NCBI GenBank assembly: GCA_005877225.1
Contig: VBPK01000092.1
Span: 1-9,148 of the forward strand
DNA: 9,148 nt
Source of the DNA: Nitrososphaerota archaeon
GTDB lineage: Archaea > Thermoproteota > Nitrososphaeria > Nitrososphaerales > Gagatemarchaeaceae
Direction of reading: 5' to 3'
In this document: positions 1 through 5,723 of the stretch, in pieces
How the letters are laid out: each line of letters starts with the position of its first letter
Position numbering within the stretch: the first letter of the stretch is position 1
Translations under genes and position numbers: made by a program
The notes under the pieces: generated by a model
Told to the model about the DNA's origin: nothing
The model's database searches: none
What the model saw: the letters and a program-made list of their open reading frames with translations, nothing else

Positions 1-5
1 GCCGC

Positions 6-22
6 AAAAAAGACATAAATAG
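6..22 (+). promoter_or_regulatory. possible archaeal BRE/TATA promoter
   Basis: The run AAAAAAG at 6-12 followed by ATAAATAG at 15-22 resembles an archaeal purine-rich BRE and TATA box in otherwise GC-rich DNA. With usual archaeal spacing, transcription would start near 43-48 and leave a leader of about 150 bases. A weaker alternative, CTTAAT at 135-140, would give a start near 165 and a leader of about 30 bases. The sequence alone does not decide between them. Confidence 0.35.
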
Positions 23-79
23 ACTGGAACGAGTTGCAGTCGGAAGTTGGGAGGAGAATTGAGTTCAGGGATGCGTTCA

Positions 80-107
80 AGACGAGGCGATTCACTTTAT
101 CGCGTCT
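80..107 (+). repeat. leader hairpin, bulged stem
   Basis: AGAC (80-83) pairs with GTCT (104-107) and GCGAT (87-91) pairs with ATCGC (99-103), with GAG (84-86) bulged on the 5' side and a seven-base loop. It gives nine pairs in all. There is no U-run after it, so it does not look like a simple terminator. Its role is unknown and it may be a chance fold. Confidence 0.35.
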
Positions 108-116
108 CCCCCACCG

Positions 117-131
117 ACTGGCCGCACCAGT
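117..131 (+). repeat. short leader hairpin ACTGG/CCAGT
   Basis: ACTGG (117-121) and CCAGT (127-131) form a perfect five-base-pair stem with a five-base loop. Its 5' arm also belongs to CCGACTG (114-120), the exact complement of CAGTCGG at 37-43, so the short hairpin and the long-range pairing exclude each other. Both are short enough to arise by chance. Confidence 0.3.
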
Positions 132-181
132 AACCTTAATCGAGTAGACTTCGGACTTCTCTTCATCGCTCAAGACCTCGA

Positions 182-185
182 GAGG
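182..185 (+). promoter_or_regulatory. ribosome binding site for aspartate kinase
   Basis: GAGG lies eight bases before the TTG at 194. The second TTG at 197 would be eleven bases away, so 194 is preferred, though the two choices differ by one residue. Confidence 0.5.
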
Positions 186-193
186 CTCTTCGC

Positions 194-1447
194 TTGTTGA
201 ACGAGTCGTCCCGGATAGTAGTGGTAAAGTTCGGCGGGTCTGTGCTCGACAGCGAAAGCTCGGTCGACAAGGCCGCCAAGGTGGTCAAGGACTCTCACGA
301 GAGAGGGGACGGCGTGATCGTCGTTGTCTCTGCCATGAAAGGCGTCACGGATAGTCTACTCGAGTTCTCCAAGCATTCGAACCCGTCGATGCCTCCATCT
401 AAACTCGATGACCTCCTTTCTCTCGGGGAGAGAGCGAGCGCGCGCCGTTTCGCGGCCGCCCTGCAGCGGAGAGGCGTGGAGGCGGTGATCATCGACCCAG
501 ACTCCAAGCTCTGGCCCATAGTCACGGACGAAACTCATCTCGACGCCAACCCTCTGATAGAGGAGAGCGGAGAGCTCGTGAGGTCCCTGATCCTGCCCCT
601 CGTGAACGATGGAAAGGTCCTGGTCGTCTGTGGATTCGTGGGGAGAAGCATGAGTGGCAAGATCACCACGATGGGTCGCGGTGGAAGTGATACGACGGCC
701 ATCTTCCTCGGGAGGTGCCTCGGCGCAAAGGAGGTCGTCTTGATAAAGGACACAGAGGGTGTCTTCTCGAGCGACCCCGACAAGGTGGAGAACCCGTACT
801 TCGTACAGAGCCTTGAAGGAGATGAGGCCGAACGCCTCGCCTCAGGGGGCGCAAAGTTCCTGCAGGCGAAGTCTCTTCGGTTCAAGCCTGAGGGAATGCG
901 GGTGAGAATCACGAGCCTCGACAAGATCGAATCGGGGACGGTGATAGAGGGTGAGCTACCGGACTTGGCGGCTCGGCTGGAGCAGGAGAGCGTCACGATG
1001 ATCACGGTGGTGGGAAGCGCGGCCTCTAGAATCGAATCGATCGTAGAACTCACTCGTGCGGTGGAGCGTGCACACGCGAGGTTGCTCTCGCTCTCACTCG
1101 AAACCAACTCCGTGATTCTCTACGTTGCTGGCGGGAGAGACATCACGGAGATAGTTCACGACGTGGTCACGGGGAAGGGGGTCGGAAAGGCGGTCTCGGC
1201 CTTCGAAGGGCTCGGCATGTTGACGGTCTACGGAAAAGGCCTCGAGACAACCCCCGGACTGGTACAGAGGCTGACTCAGCCGCTTGCCCGCGCTGGGATA
1301 AATCTGTACGGAGTAATGACGATCTCGTCGTCAATTCGCGTCTTCCTTCAGTCAAGTCAGGCCGCTGCGGCGTTGGATATGGTAAAGAAGGCGCTCATCG
1401 CAAAGGAAGAAGAAGAGGAGGAGGAGCAAGGCGAGGGGAGAACGTAA
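194..1447 (+). CDS. lysC: aspartate kinase (aspartokinase) with C-terminal ACT region
   Basis: It phosphorylates aspartate to aspartyl-4-phosphate, the first step towards aspartate semialdehyde, in the cytoplasm. The 417-residue protein has an amino-acid kinase domain at about 8-255 with KFGGS at 12-16, GRGGSD at 161-166 (nucleotide and aspartate site) and KDTEGVFSSDP at 185-195. A paired ACT region follows at about 266-402, the usual place for feedback control in this family. The tail is unusual: seven consecutive Glu (405-411) before a short Gly/Arg end. Starts at TTG; an in-frame TAA at 137-139 rules out extension. Its stop is followed directly, in the same frame, by the TTG of AroA', which consumes aspartate semialdehyde. 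This suggests the kinase feeds the aromatic pathway, as well as or instead of Lys/Thr/Met synthesis. The effector bound by the ACT domains cannot be read from sequence. Family assignment is firm. Confidence 0.94.
   Translation: MLNESSRIVVVKFGGSVLDSESSVDKAAKVVKDSHERGDGVIVVVSAMKGVTDSLLEFSKHSNPSMPPSKLDDLLSLGERASARRFAAALQRRGVEAVIIDPDSKLWPIVTDETHLDANPLIEESGELVRSLILPLVNDGKVLVVCGFVGRSMSGKITTMGRGGSDTTAIFLGRCLGAKEVVLIKDTEGVFSSDPDKVENPYFVQSLEGDEAERLASGGAKFLQAKSLRFKPEGMRVRITSLDKIESGTVIEGELPDLAARLEQESVTMITVVGSAASRIESIVELTRAVERAHARLLSLSLETNSVILYVAGGRDITEIVHDVVTGKGVGKAVSAFEGLGMLTVYGKGLETTPGLVQRLTQPLARAGINLYGVMTISSSIRVFLQSSQAAAALDMVKKALIAKEEEEEEEQGEGRT
1433..1440 (+). promoter_or_regulatory. ribosome binding site for AroA'
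   Basis: GAGGGGAG lies seven bases before the TTG at 1448, inside the last codons of aspartate kinase. It ends a purine-rich run (1402-1440) that encodes the Glu tail and holds further GGAGG copies. This supports the TTG start for a gene with no ATG or GTG at its family-consistent N-terminus. Confidence 0.6.
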
Positions 1448-2236
1448 TTGGTCTTTGGGAAGGCCGTGAGGCTTTCGAGGATAACTGAGGACGGGAAGAT
1501 GCTCTGCGTACCGATGGACCACGGTTTGACGATGGGACCCGTAAGAGGCCTCGAGGAGCCGCAGGCGATCATCAGGGCCGTCGCTCAGGGAGGAGCCACC
1601 GCTGTGCTCGTTCACAAGGGAGTGATCAAGGCCTTGAGGGAACCGCCGGACACCGGGATCATCCTTCACATCTCGGGAAACACCACGCTAGGCCCGTCTC
1701 CCAACCGGAAGGTCCTCGTTTCGTCGGTCGAAGAGGGGATCCGCCTCGGCGCGGATGCGATCTCCGTTCATATCAACATCGGAGGAAAGGATGAGCCCGA
1801 GATGATTCAACAACTAGGGAGCGTGGGGGACGCGTGCGATGAGTTTCAGATGCCTTTCGTCGCGATGATGTACCCGAGGGGAGAATCGATCAAGAATGAG
1901 TTTGACCCGGAGATTGTCGCTCAGGTCGCGAGGGTGGGAGCGGAGGCGGGAGCGGACATAGTGAAGACGCTGTATACGGGCGATCCCCAGAGTTTCAAGA
2001 GGGTGGTCTCGACATGCCCCGTCCCTGTCGTTATCGCCGGGGGACCGAAGGTAGAGAATGACGGGGAGGTGTTGAAGATGGCAGAAGGGGCGATGGAAGC
2101 GGGGGCGGCCGGGGTGACTTTCGGGAGAAACATCTTCCAGCACCGCGACCCGGCCCGGATCACGCGCGCCCTCCACAAGGTCGTCTTTGAAGGAGCGCTT
2201 GCCTCTGACGCGCAGCGGGTCCTTCACCATGGTTGA
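1448..2236 (+). CDS. aroA': 2-amino-3,7-dideoxy-D-threo-hept-6-ulosonate (ADH) synthase, AroA'
   Basis: This class I aldolase-type enzyme condenses aspartate semialdehyde with 6-deoxy-5-ketofructose 1-phosphate to ADH, replacing DAHP synthase in most archaea. The 262 residues fit a TIM barrel. VPMDHG (21-26), MMYPRG (140-145), ADIVKTLYTGD (169-179) and AGGPK (197-201) match Methanocaldococcus jannaschii MJ0400 as I recall it. Asp24, Tyr142 and Lys173 align by eye with its catalytic Asp33, Tyr153 and Schiff-base Lys184. A phosphate-binding GRNIFQH stands at 226-232. The N-terminus is about ten residues shorter than MJ0400 because the gene begins at the codon after the preceding stop. A fructose-bisphosphate aldolase of the same superfamily is the main alternative, but the neighbours (AroB', AroD) and motif matches favour ADH synthase. 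Confidence 0.93.
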   Translation: MVFGKAVRLSRITEDGKMLCVPMDHGLTMGPVRGLEEPQAIIRAVAQGGATAVLVHKGVIKALREPPDTGIILHISGNTTLGPSPNRKVLVSSVEEGIRLGADAISVHINIGGKDEPEMIQQLGSVGDACDEFQMPFVAMMYPRGESIKNEFDPEIVAQVARVGAEAGADIVKTLYTGDPQSFKRVVSTCPVPVVIAGGPKVENDGEVLKMAEGAMEAGAAGVTFGRNIFQHRDPARITRALHKVVFEGALASDAQRVLHHG

Positions 2237-3287
2237 CCCAGTGAAAGACATCATCGTCGAAGCGACGGACGAGGTGGAGGTCGGTCAGGTCCTGGGTCAG
2301 ATGGCGGAGCTCGGTCTCACCAAGCTCCTGGTAAGAAAGCCGTTTGCGGCTGACTCCCGTCTCCAGGGGATTACCACGATCGGAGTCTCGGGCACGGACG
2401 TTCTCATAGCCGATGCTGACAAACAGGGCGGTCCGGGGACAGCCGCGATTATCGAGATAACAACCTCGAAGGACGTCGAGAGGGCGGTTCGAGCGGGCGA
2501 GAGAGGTCACGCCTTCGTGATCGTCTCCTGCCGCAACTGGGTGATAATCCCCCTAGAGAACCTCGTTGCCGAGTTCTCTCGAAGAGGAAGGAGACTCTAC
2601 GCGATGCTCGAGGACGGACAGGAGGTGGATCTCCTATTCACCGTGCTCGAAAGGGGGGTCGATGGGGTCGTAGTCCCCGCCTCGATGCTCCCGAGGACGA
2701 AGGAGAGGTTGCGCTCAGTCGCGGTGAAGAGCCCTTTGGGTCTCTCCAAGGCGAGGGTGGTCAGGGTCTCGGACGCCGGGCTCGGGGAGAGGGCGTGCGT
2801 GGACACGACCTCGACCCTCAACGTTGGCGAAGGAATGCTCGTGGGGAGCATGTCGAGTTTCTTTTTCCTCGTCCACAGCGAAACCATCCCGACCGAATAC
2901 ATTCCGACGAGGCAGTTCAGGGTGAATGCGGGTGCGATACACAGCTACATTCTCGGGGGAGATGACAGAACCAGATACCTCTCGGAGCTCCAGAGCGGAG
3001 ACACGGTGCAAATGGTCGATTGCAAGGGGAGCAGGAGGCTGGTGACGGTGGGTCGGGTCAAGATAGAGAGAAGGCCGCTCGTCATGGTGGTCGCAAGGGC
3101 GGAGGAGGGAGGAGAAGAGGGGTCGGTGATGCTTCAGAAGGCTGAGACAGTGCGACTAGTGAAACCCGACTCCACCCCGGTGGCCGTCACGGGCATAAAG
3201 GAGGGGGATTACTTGTTGGTTCATCTAGCGGCGAGCAAAGGAAGACACTTCGGCGGAAGCGTTGACGAGTTTATCCTCGAGCGCTGA
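2229..3287 (+). CDS. aroB': 3-dehydroquinate synthase II, AroB'
   Basis: This enzyme carries out NAD-dependent oxidative deamination and cyclisation of ADH to 3-dehydroquinate. It is unrelated to bacterial AroB. The 352-residue protein shows the family's conserved C-terminal half: GLGERACVDT (184-193), GEGMLVGSMSSFFFLVHSE (200-218), RVNAGAIHSY (231-240), TRYLSEL (248-254) and GRVKIERRPL (275-284), ending with GRHFGG (338-343). I chose ATG 2229, which overlaps the AroA' stop by eight bases. A TTG at 2187 would add fourteen residues deep inside AroA' and has only a weak ribosome site. The stop codon lies in a hairpin (3276-3300), and the only real gap of the operon follows. Pairing with AroA' is the diagnostic archaeal arrangement. 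Confidence 0.93.
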   Translation: MVDPVKDIIVEATDEVEVGQVLGQMAELGLTKLLVRKPFAADSRLQGITTIGVSGTDVLIADADKQGGPGTAAIIEITTSKDVERAVRAGERGHAFVIVSCRNWVIIPLENLVAEFSRRGRRLYAMLEDGQEVDLLFTVLERGVDGVVVPASMLPRTKERLRSVAVKSPLGLSKARVVRVSDAGLGERACVDTTSTLNVGEGMLVGSMSSFFFLVHSETIPTEYIPTRQFRVNAGAIHSYILGGDDRTRYLSELQSGDTVQMVDCKGSRRLVTVGRVKIERRPLVMVVARAEEGGEEGSVMLQKAETVRLVKPDSTPVAVTGIKEGDYLLVHLAASKGRHFGGSVDEFILER

Positions 3288-3300
3288 AAGAGCGCTAGAG
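3276..3300 (+). repeat. intercistronic hairpin over the aroB' stop
   Basis: AGCGCT (3280-3285) pairs with AGCGCT (3291-3296) across a five-base GAAAG loop. After one G-A mismatch the stem continues with CTC (3276-3278) pairing with GAG (3298-3300), making nine pairs. The aroB' TGA (3285-3287) lies at the stem-loop edge, and the 3' side runs into the GAGTAGG ribosome-site-like sequence of aroD (3298-3304). There is no U-run, so termination is unlikely. Confidence 0.55.
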
Positions 3301-3311
3301 TAGGCGTTTGA

Positions 3312-3998
3312 ATGCAGAAAGGAGCGAAGCTGTGCGCGACGATAGCCGCCCCCGATATCAAGACGCTGATGGGCGAGAGTAGAAGGGCTCTAGCCGAGGG
3401 GGCGGACCTGGTCGAACTCAGGCTCGACTACCTCCAAAGAGGTTCCGAAGAGGAGATCGTGAAAGAGATCTCTCCGATCTCGAATTCCTGCATCCTGACG
3501 GTCAGGTCAAGGGCTGAAGGCGGTAAGTTTCGGGGCGGGGAGAAAGAAAGGCTTAGGCGACTGCTCGCTGTTTCGAAGGCTGGCCCGCACTACATCGACA
3601 TCGAGCTTACGACCGCCGAGAGGGATCACAAGTTGGCGCACGAACTCGAGAGAAACTCTGACGTCCTCATCGTCTCCTGGCACGGCCTGGAGGGTACACC
3701 GACCCGGAGGGAGCTTGCCATCCTCCGAGACAGGGCGATGAAGGTGGGAGACATCGCCAAGGTCGTCCCCACGGCGAGGAGGCTCGAAGACAACGGAAGG
3801 ATTATCTCGCTCTACAACGGAAGAACGAGAGGCCGCCTGATCGCATTTTGTACGGGGGAGAAGGGAATCATTTCTAGGGTGGTCTCCATGATGGCAGGGA
3901 GCCCTATATCTTACGTGACGGTCGCGCCGAACCCAGTCGCGGCGGGGCAACTGCCCTTCAAGCTGGTAAAGGAACTCTTGGGTCCAATTGTCCGCTGA
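3312..3998 (+). CDS. aroD: 3-dehydroquinate dehydratase, type I
   Basis: It removes water from 3-dehydroquinate to give 3-dehydroshikimate through a lysine Schiff base. The 228-residue TIM-barrel protein keeps the catalytic set of the Salmonella/E. coli enzyme: ELRLD (35-39, with Glu35 and Arg37), Arg65 in TVRSRAEGG, His124 in SWH, Schiff-base Lys150 in DIAKVV, Arg189 in ISR and Gln213 in the substrate loop. That loop reads AAGQ instead of the common APGQ, and Val209 stands where Salmonella has a substrate-contacting serine by my alignment. ATG 3312 is certain because an in-frame TGA (3309-3311) directly precedes it. A modest GAGTAGG ribosome site lies at 3298-3304. The gene is preceded by the 24-base hairpin-bearing gap and overlaps aroE by eleven bases. 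Confidence 0.94.
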   Translation: MQKGAKLCATIAAPDIKTLMGESRRALAEGADLVELRLDYLQRGSEEEIVKEISPISNSCILTVRSRAEGGKFRGGEKERLRRLLAVSKAGPHYIDIELTTAERDHKLAHELERNSDVLIVSWHGLEGTPTRRELAILRDRAMKVGDIAKVVPTARRLEDNGRIISLYNGRTRGRLIAFCTGEKGIISRVVSMMAGSPISYVTVAPNPVAAGQLPFKLVKELLGPIVR

Positions 3999-4839
3999 GA
4001 GCTACATTCTGGTGGGGACCGCCGTCTCCAGGTCGCCGTCTCCGGCGATGATGAATGCGGCTTTCAAGGCCGTGGGAGTACCCGCCTCCTACAGGGCCGA
4101 GTCGATCGAAGCCGGCGGCCTCGCAGAGTTCTTCTCGGGATGCAAGCGCGCCGGAATAGCCGGAGTGAGCGTTACCATGCCGTTCAAGACGGAGATCATG
4201 CCGCTCCTCGATGTACTTGATGAAAGGGCAAGAGAGGTCGGTGCGGTGAATACCGTGAAGCGAGTTGAGAAGAGCTACTCCGGGTTCAACACAGACATCG
4301 ATGGAATTCTAAAGCCTCTCCATGTCCTCGCCAAGGAGAGGAAACTGATGAGGGGCGCGGTAATCGGGGCCGGCGGGGCGGCCAGAGCCTTTGTCGGGGC
4401 GATGCACCGTCTCGGCTGCCGGGAGGTCGCGGTGGTCGCGAGGAACCGGCCCCACGCAAGTCGAGTCCTCGGAGAGCTGGGACAAAGGTTCCCCGATATG
4501 ACTCTGAGAGTTTTTCGGATCGAGAGGGGAGATATTGAGAAGCTCGGAGAAATCGATATACTCTTCAACGCCGCACCGATCGGTGGAAACGGGGCCAGGG
4601 TACCGAAGGAACTCTTTGCCCTCCTGAAGGGAGGCCCAGTCGTCTTTGACGCCGTCTACGACCCAATCGAAACTGAACTTGTACGGGAAGCAAGACGGTG
4701 GCGGTGTCCGACGATACCCGGCCACGAGATGCTCCTCTGGCAGGGCTTGGCTGCTTTCGAGATATGGACCGGCACGAAGGGGCCAGAAGAAACCATGAGA
4801 GAGGCGCTAATCGACGCGCTCCGGGGAAGTGCGAGATGA
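3988..4839 (+). CDS. aroE: shikimate dehydrogenase (NADP-dependent)
   Basis: It reduces 3-dehydroshikimate to shikimate. The 283-residue protein has the shikimate-binding half first: SRSPSPAMMNAAF (14-26), SVTMPFK with catalytic Lys67, AVNT (86-89) and NTDIDG with Asp103. The Rossmann half follows, with GAGGAARA (127-134) and ARNRPHA (151-157), where the Asn-Arg pattern suits NADP. Gln252 lies in the C-terminal GHEMLLWQG (245-253), as in the family. Two loops differ from the usual form: SVT for NVT, and NAAPIGG (194-200) for NATPxGM. The TTG start at 3988 overlaps AroD by eleven bases with only a weak, distant AAAGGA site (3968-3973), so expression probably depends on translation of aroD. The short N-terminus before LVG fits the family. 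Confidence 0.93.
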   Translation: MSAESYILVGTAVSRSPSPAMMNAAFKAVGVPASYRAESIEAGGLAEFFSGCKRAGIAGVSVTMPFKTEIMPLLDVLDERAREVGAVNTVKRVEKSYSGFNTDIDGILKPLHVLAKERKLMRGAVIGAGGAARAFVGAMHRLGCREVAVVARNRPHASRVLGELGQRFPDMTLRVFRIERGDIEKLGEIDILFNAAPIGGNGARVPKELFALLKGGPVVFDAVYDPIETELVREARRWRCPTIPGHEMLLWQGLAAFEIWTGTKGPEETMREALIDALRGSAR

Positions 4840-5723
4840 CAATGATGAGGGGGGCCGGGAAGGCGTTTGGGGCGGTAAGCATAGTGAACGCCCTCGCTGG
4901 AGGAAAGGGAGCAACCGTGGGAGTGGCGCTTGAGACGGATGCCGAAGTCGATCTCGAAGAGGTGCGGGGGAATTGGAGGGTTGAGATAAACGGCGAGAGG
5001 GCCGAGTCGAAGCTCGCCGTGGAGATCGTGGCCTCCGTTCTTAGAATGTGTGGTGAATCGCCCAGTGAGTACTCCGGTACCATCTCTACCAGGTCGGATA
5101 TCCCGATCGGTGTCGGTCTGAAGAGCTCATCATCTTCCTCGGCGGCGGTCGCACTCGCAACATCCGCAGCCATGGGGAGGGAACTGAGCATGAGGAGGGT
5201 CATGCTATGCAGCGCCGAAGCGTCCCTGAAGGCGGGCGTTAGCATGACTGGAGCCTTCGATGACGTCGCTGGATGCCTGCTGGGAGGCTTGAACATAACT
5301 GACAACGACCGACGAAGAGTGGTGAGGTCGACTCCTCTGAGAGGGTCGTTCAAGGTGTTGATCATGGTGCCAGAATCCTCGAGCGGAAGATTGCAAATTG
5401 ACCTCGAGGCGGTCAGGAAGTTTTCCTCGGTGGCAACGGCCGCGTATGAGATGAGTCTTCGTGGAGACGTCTGGAATGCGATGACGATGAATGGGCTCCT
5501 CTATTCCACGATCCTCGGTTACGACCCCGGCCCCGCCATGGGGGCGCTAAGAGCGGGGGCTCTGGGAGCGGGCCTTTCCGGCAGGGGACCTGCGGTGGCT
5601 GCTGTCTTCGACAGACGAAGTCGCGGAGTCGCAAAGCTTCTAGACTCTTGGCGGGCAGACGGGGGGAGGGTGATTGTTACGGAGACTAACAATCGGAGGG
5701 GAGAGAGGAGCAGGATTGGGTAG
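4836..5723 (+). CDS. aroK: archaeal shikimate kinase, GHMP family
   Basis: It phosphorylates shikimate to shikimate 3-phosphate with ATP. It belongs to the GHMP (galactokinase/homoserine kinase) superfamily and is not related to bacterial AroK. The 295-residue protein shows ALAGGKGATVGV (19-30), the phosphate loop IPIGVGLKSSSSSSAA (89-104), TGAFDDVAGCLLGG (138-151) with TDN after it, and the C-terminal GAGLSGRGPAVAAVF (244-258). The GLKSSS form and the FDD segment separate it from homoserine and mevalonate kinases. ATG 4836 overlaps the aroE stop as ATGA, with GGGGAAG (4823-4829) six bases upstream; ATGs at 4842 and 4845 are possible. The C-terminus is strongly basic. Its place between aroE and aroA settles the substrate. 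Confidence 0.93.
   Translation: MTMMRGAGKAFGAVSIVNALAGGKGATVGVALETDAEVDLEEVRGNWRVEINGERAESKLAVEIVASVLRMCGESPSEYSGTISTRSDIPIGVGLKSSSSSSAAVALATSAAMGRELSMRRVMLCSAEASLKAGVSMTGAFDDVAGCLLGGLNITDNDRRRVVRSTPLRGSFKVLIMVPESSSGRLQIDLEAVRKFSSVATAAYEMSLRGDVWNAMTMNGLLYSTILGYDPGPAMGALRAGALGAGLSGRGPAVAAVFDRRSRGVAKLLDSWRADGGRVIVTETNNRRGERSRIG
5695..5710 (+). promoter_or_regulatory. ribosome binding region for EPSP synthase
   Basis: A purine run with GGAGG (5695-5699) and a final GGAG (5707-5710) ends five bases before TTG 5716. It decides that start: no ATG or GTG is available in frame near the expected N-terminus. Confidence 0.55.

Larger units (their letters stand above)
1..193 (+). other. operon leader, non-coding as far as seen
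   Basis: This stretch precedes the first operon gene. Its first bases could be the tail of an upstream gene: one frame reads Ala-Ala-Lys-Lys-Thr and stops at 16-18, another stops at 60-62, and neither can be confirmed. It holds an A-rich TATA-like element, several inverted repeats (80-107, 117-131 and a long-range 37-43 with 114-120) and a 20-codon reading frame at 71-133. I recognise no tRNA, snoRNA or known riboswitch. In the aspartate kinase frame a TAA at 137-139 blocks any longer N-terminus, and no better start lies between it and 194. Confidence 0.6.

Noticed and set aside
1..193. A minus-strand frame open through the whole leader, with a GTG at 95-93 and a GGGGGAG-like ribosome site at 112-106, as a divergent gene
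   Set aside because: The residues encoded resemble no protein I know, codon choice is unlike the operon, and GC-rich antisense DNA stays open often. A start of a divergent gene running off the left edge cannot be excluded.
535..1107. A 190-codon minus-strand frame opposite aspartate kinase
   Set aside because: Serine-rich, motif-free product lying wholly over a conserved kinase domain; a by-product of GC bias.
2187..2228. Upstream TTG start for AroB' adding fourteen residues
   Set aside because: Weak ribosome site, deep overlap with AroA', and ATG 2229 gives a normal family N-terminus.
3276..3300. Hairpin as a transcription terminator
   Set aside because: No U-run follows, and the pathway genes continue 12 bases downstream on the same strand.
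4698..4835. Upstream start for the shikimate kinase adding forty-six residues
   Set aside because: The extra residues are a shadow of the conserved aroE C-terminus and are absent from the family; ATG 4836 has the typical ATGA overlap.
4565..5365. A 266-codon minus-strand frame opposite aroE and the shikimate kinase
   Set aside because: It is a shadow frame: low-complexity Ser/Arg/Pro-rich product, no known motif, and both + strand genes opposite it are clear enzymes.
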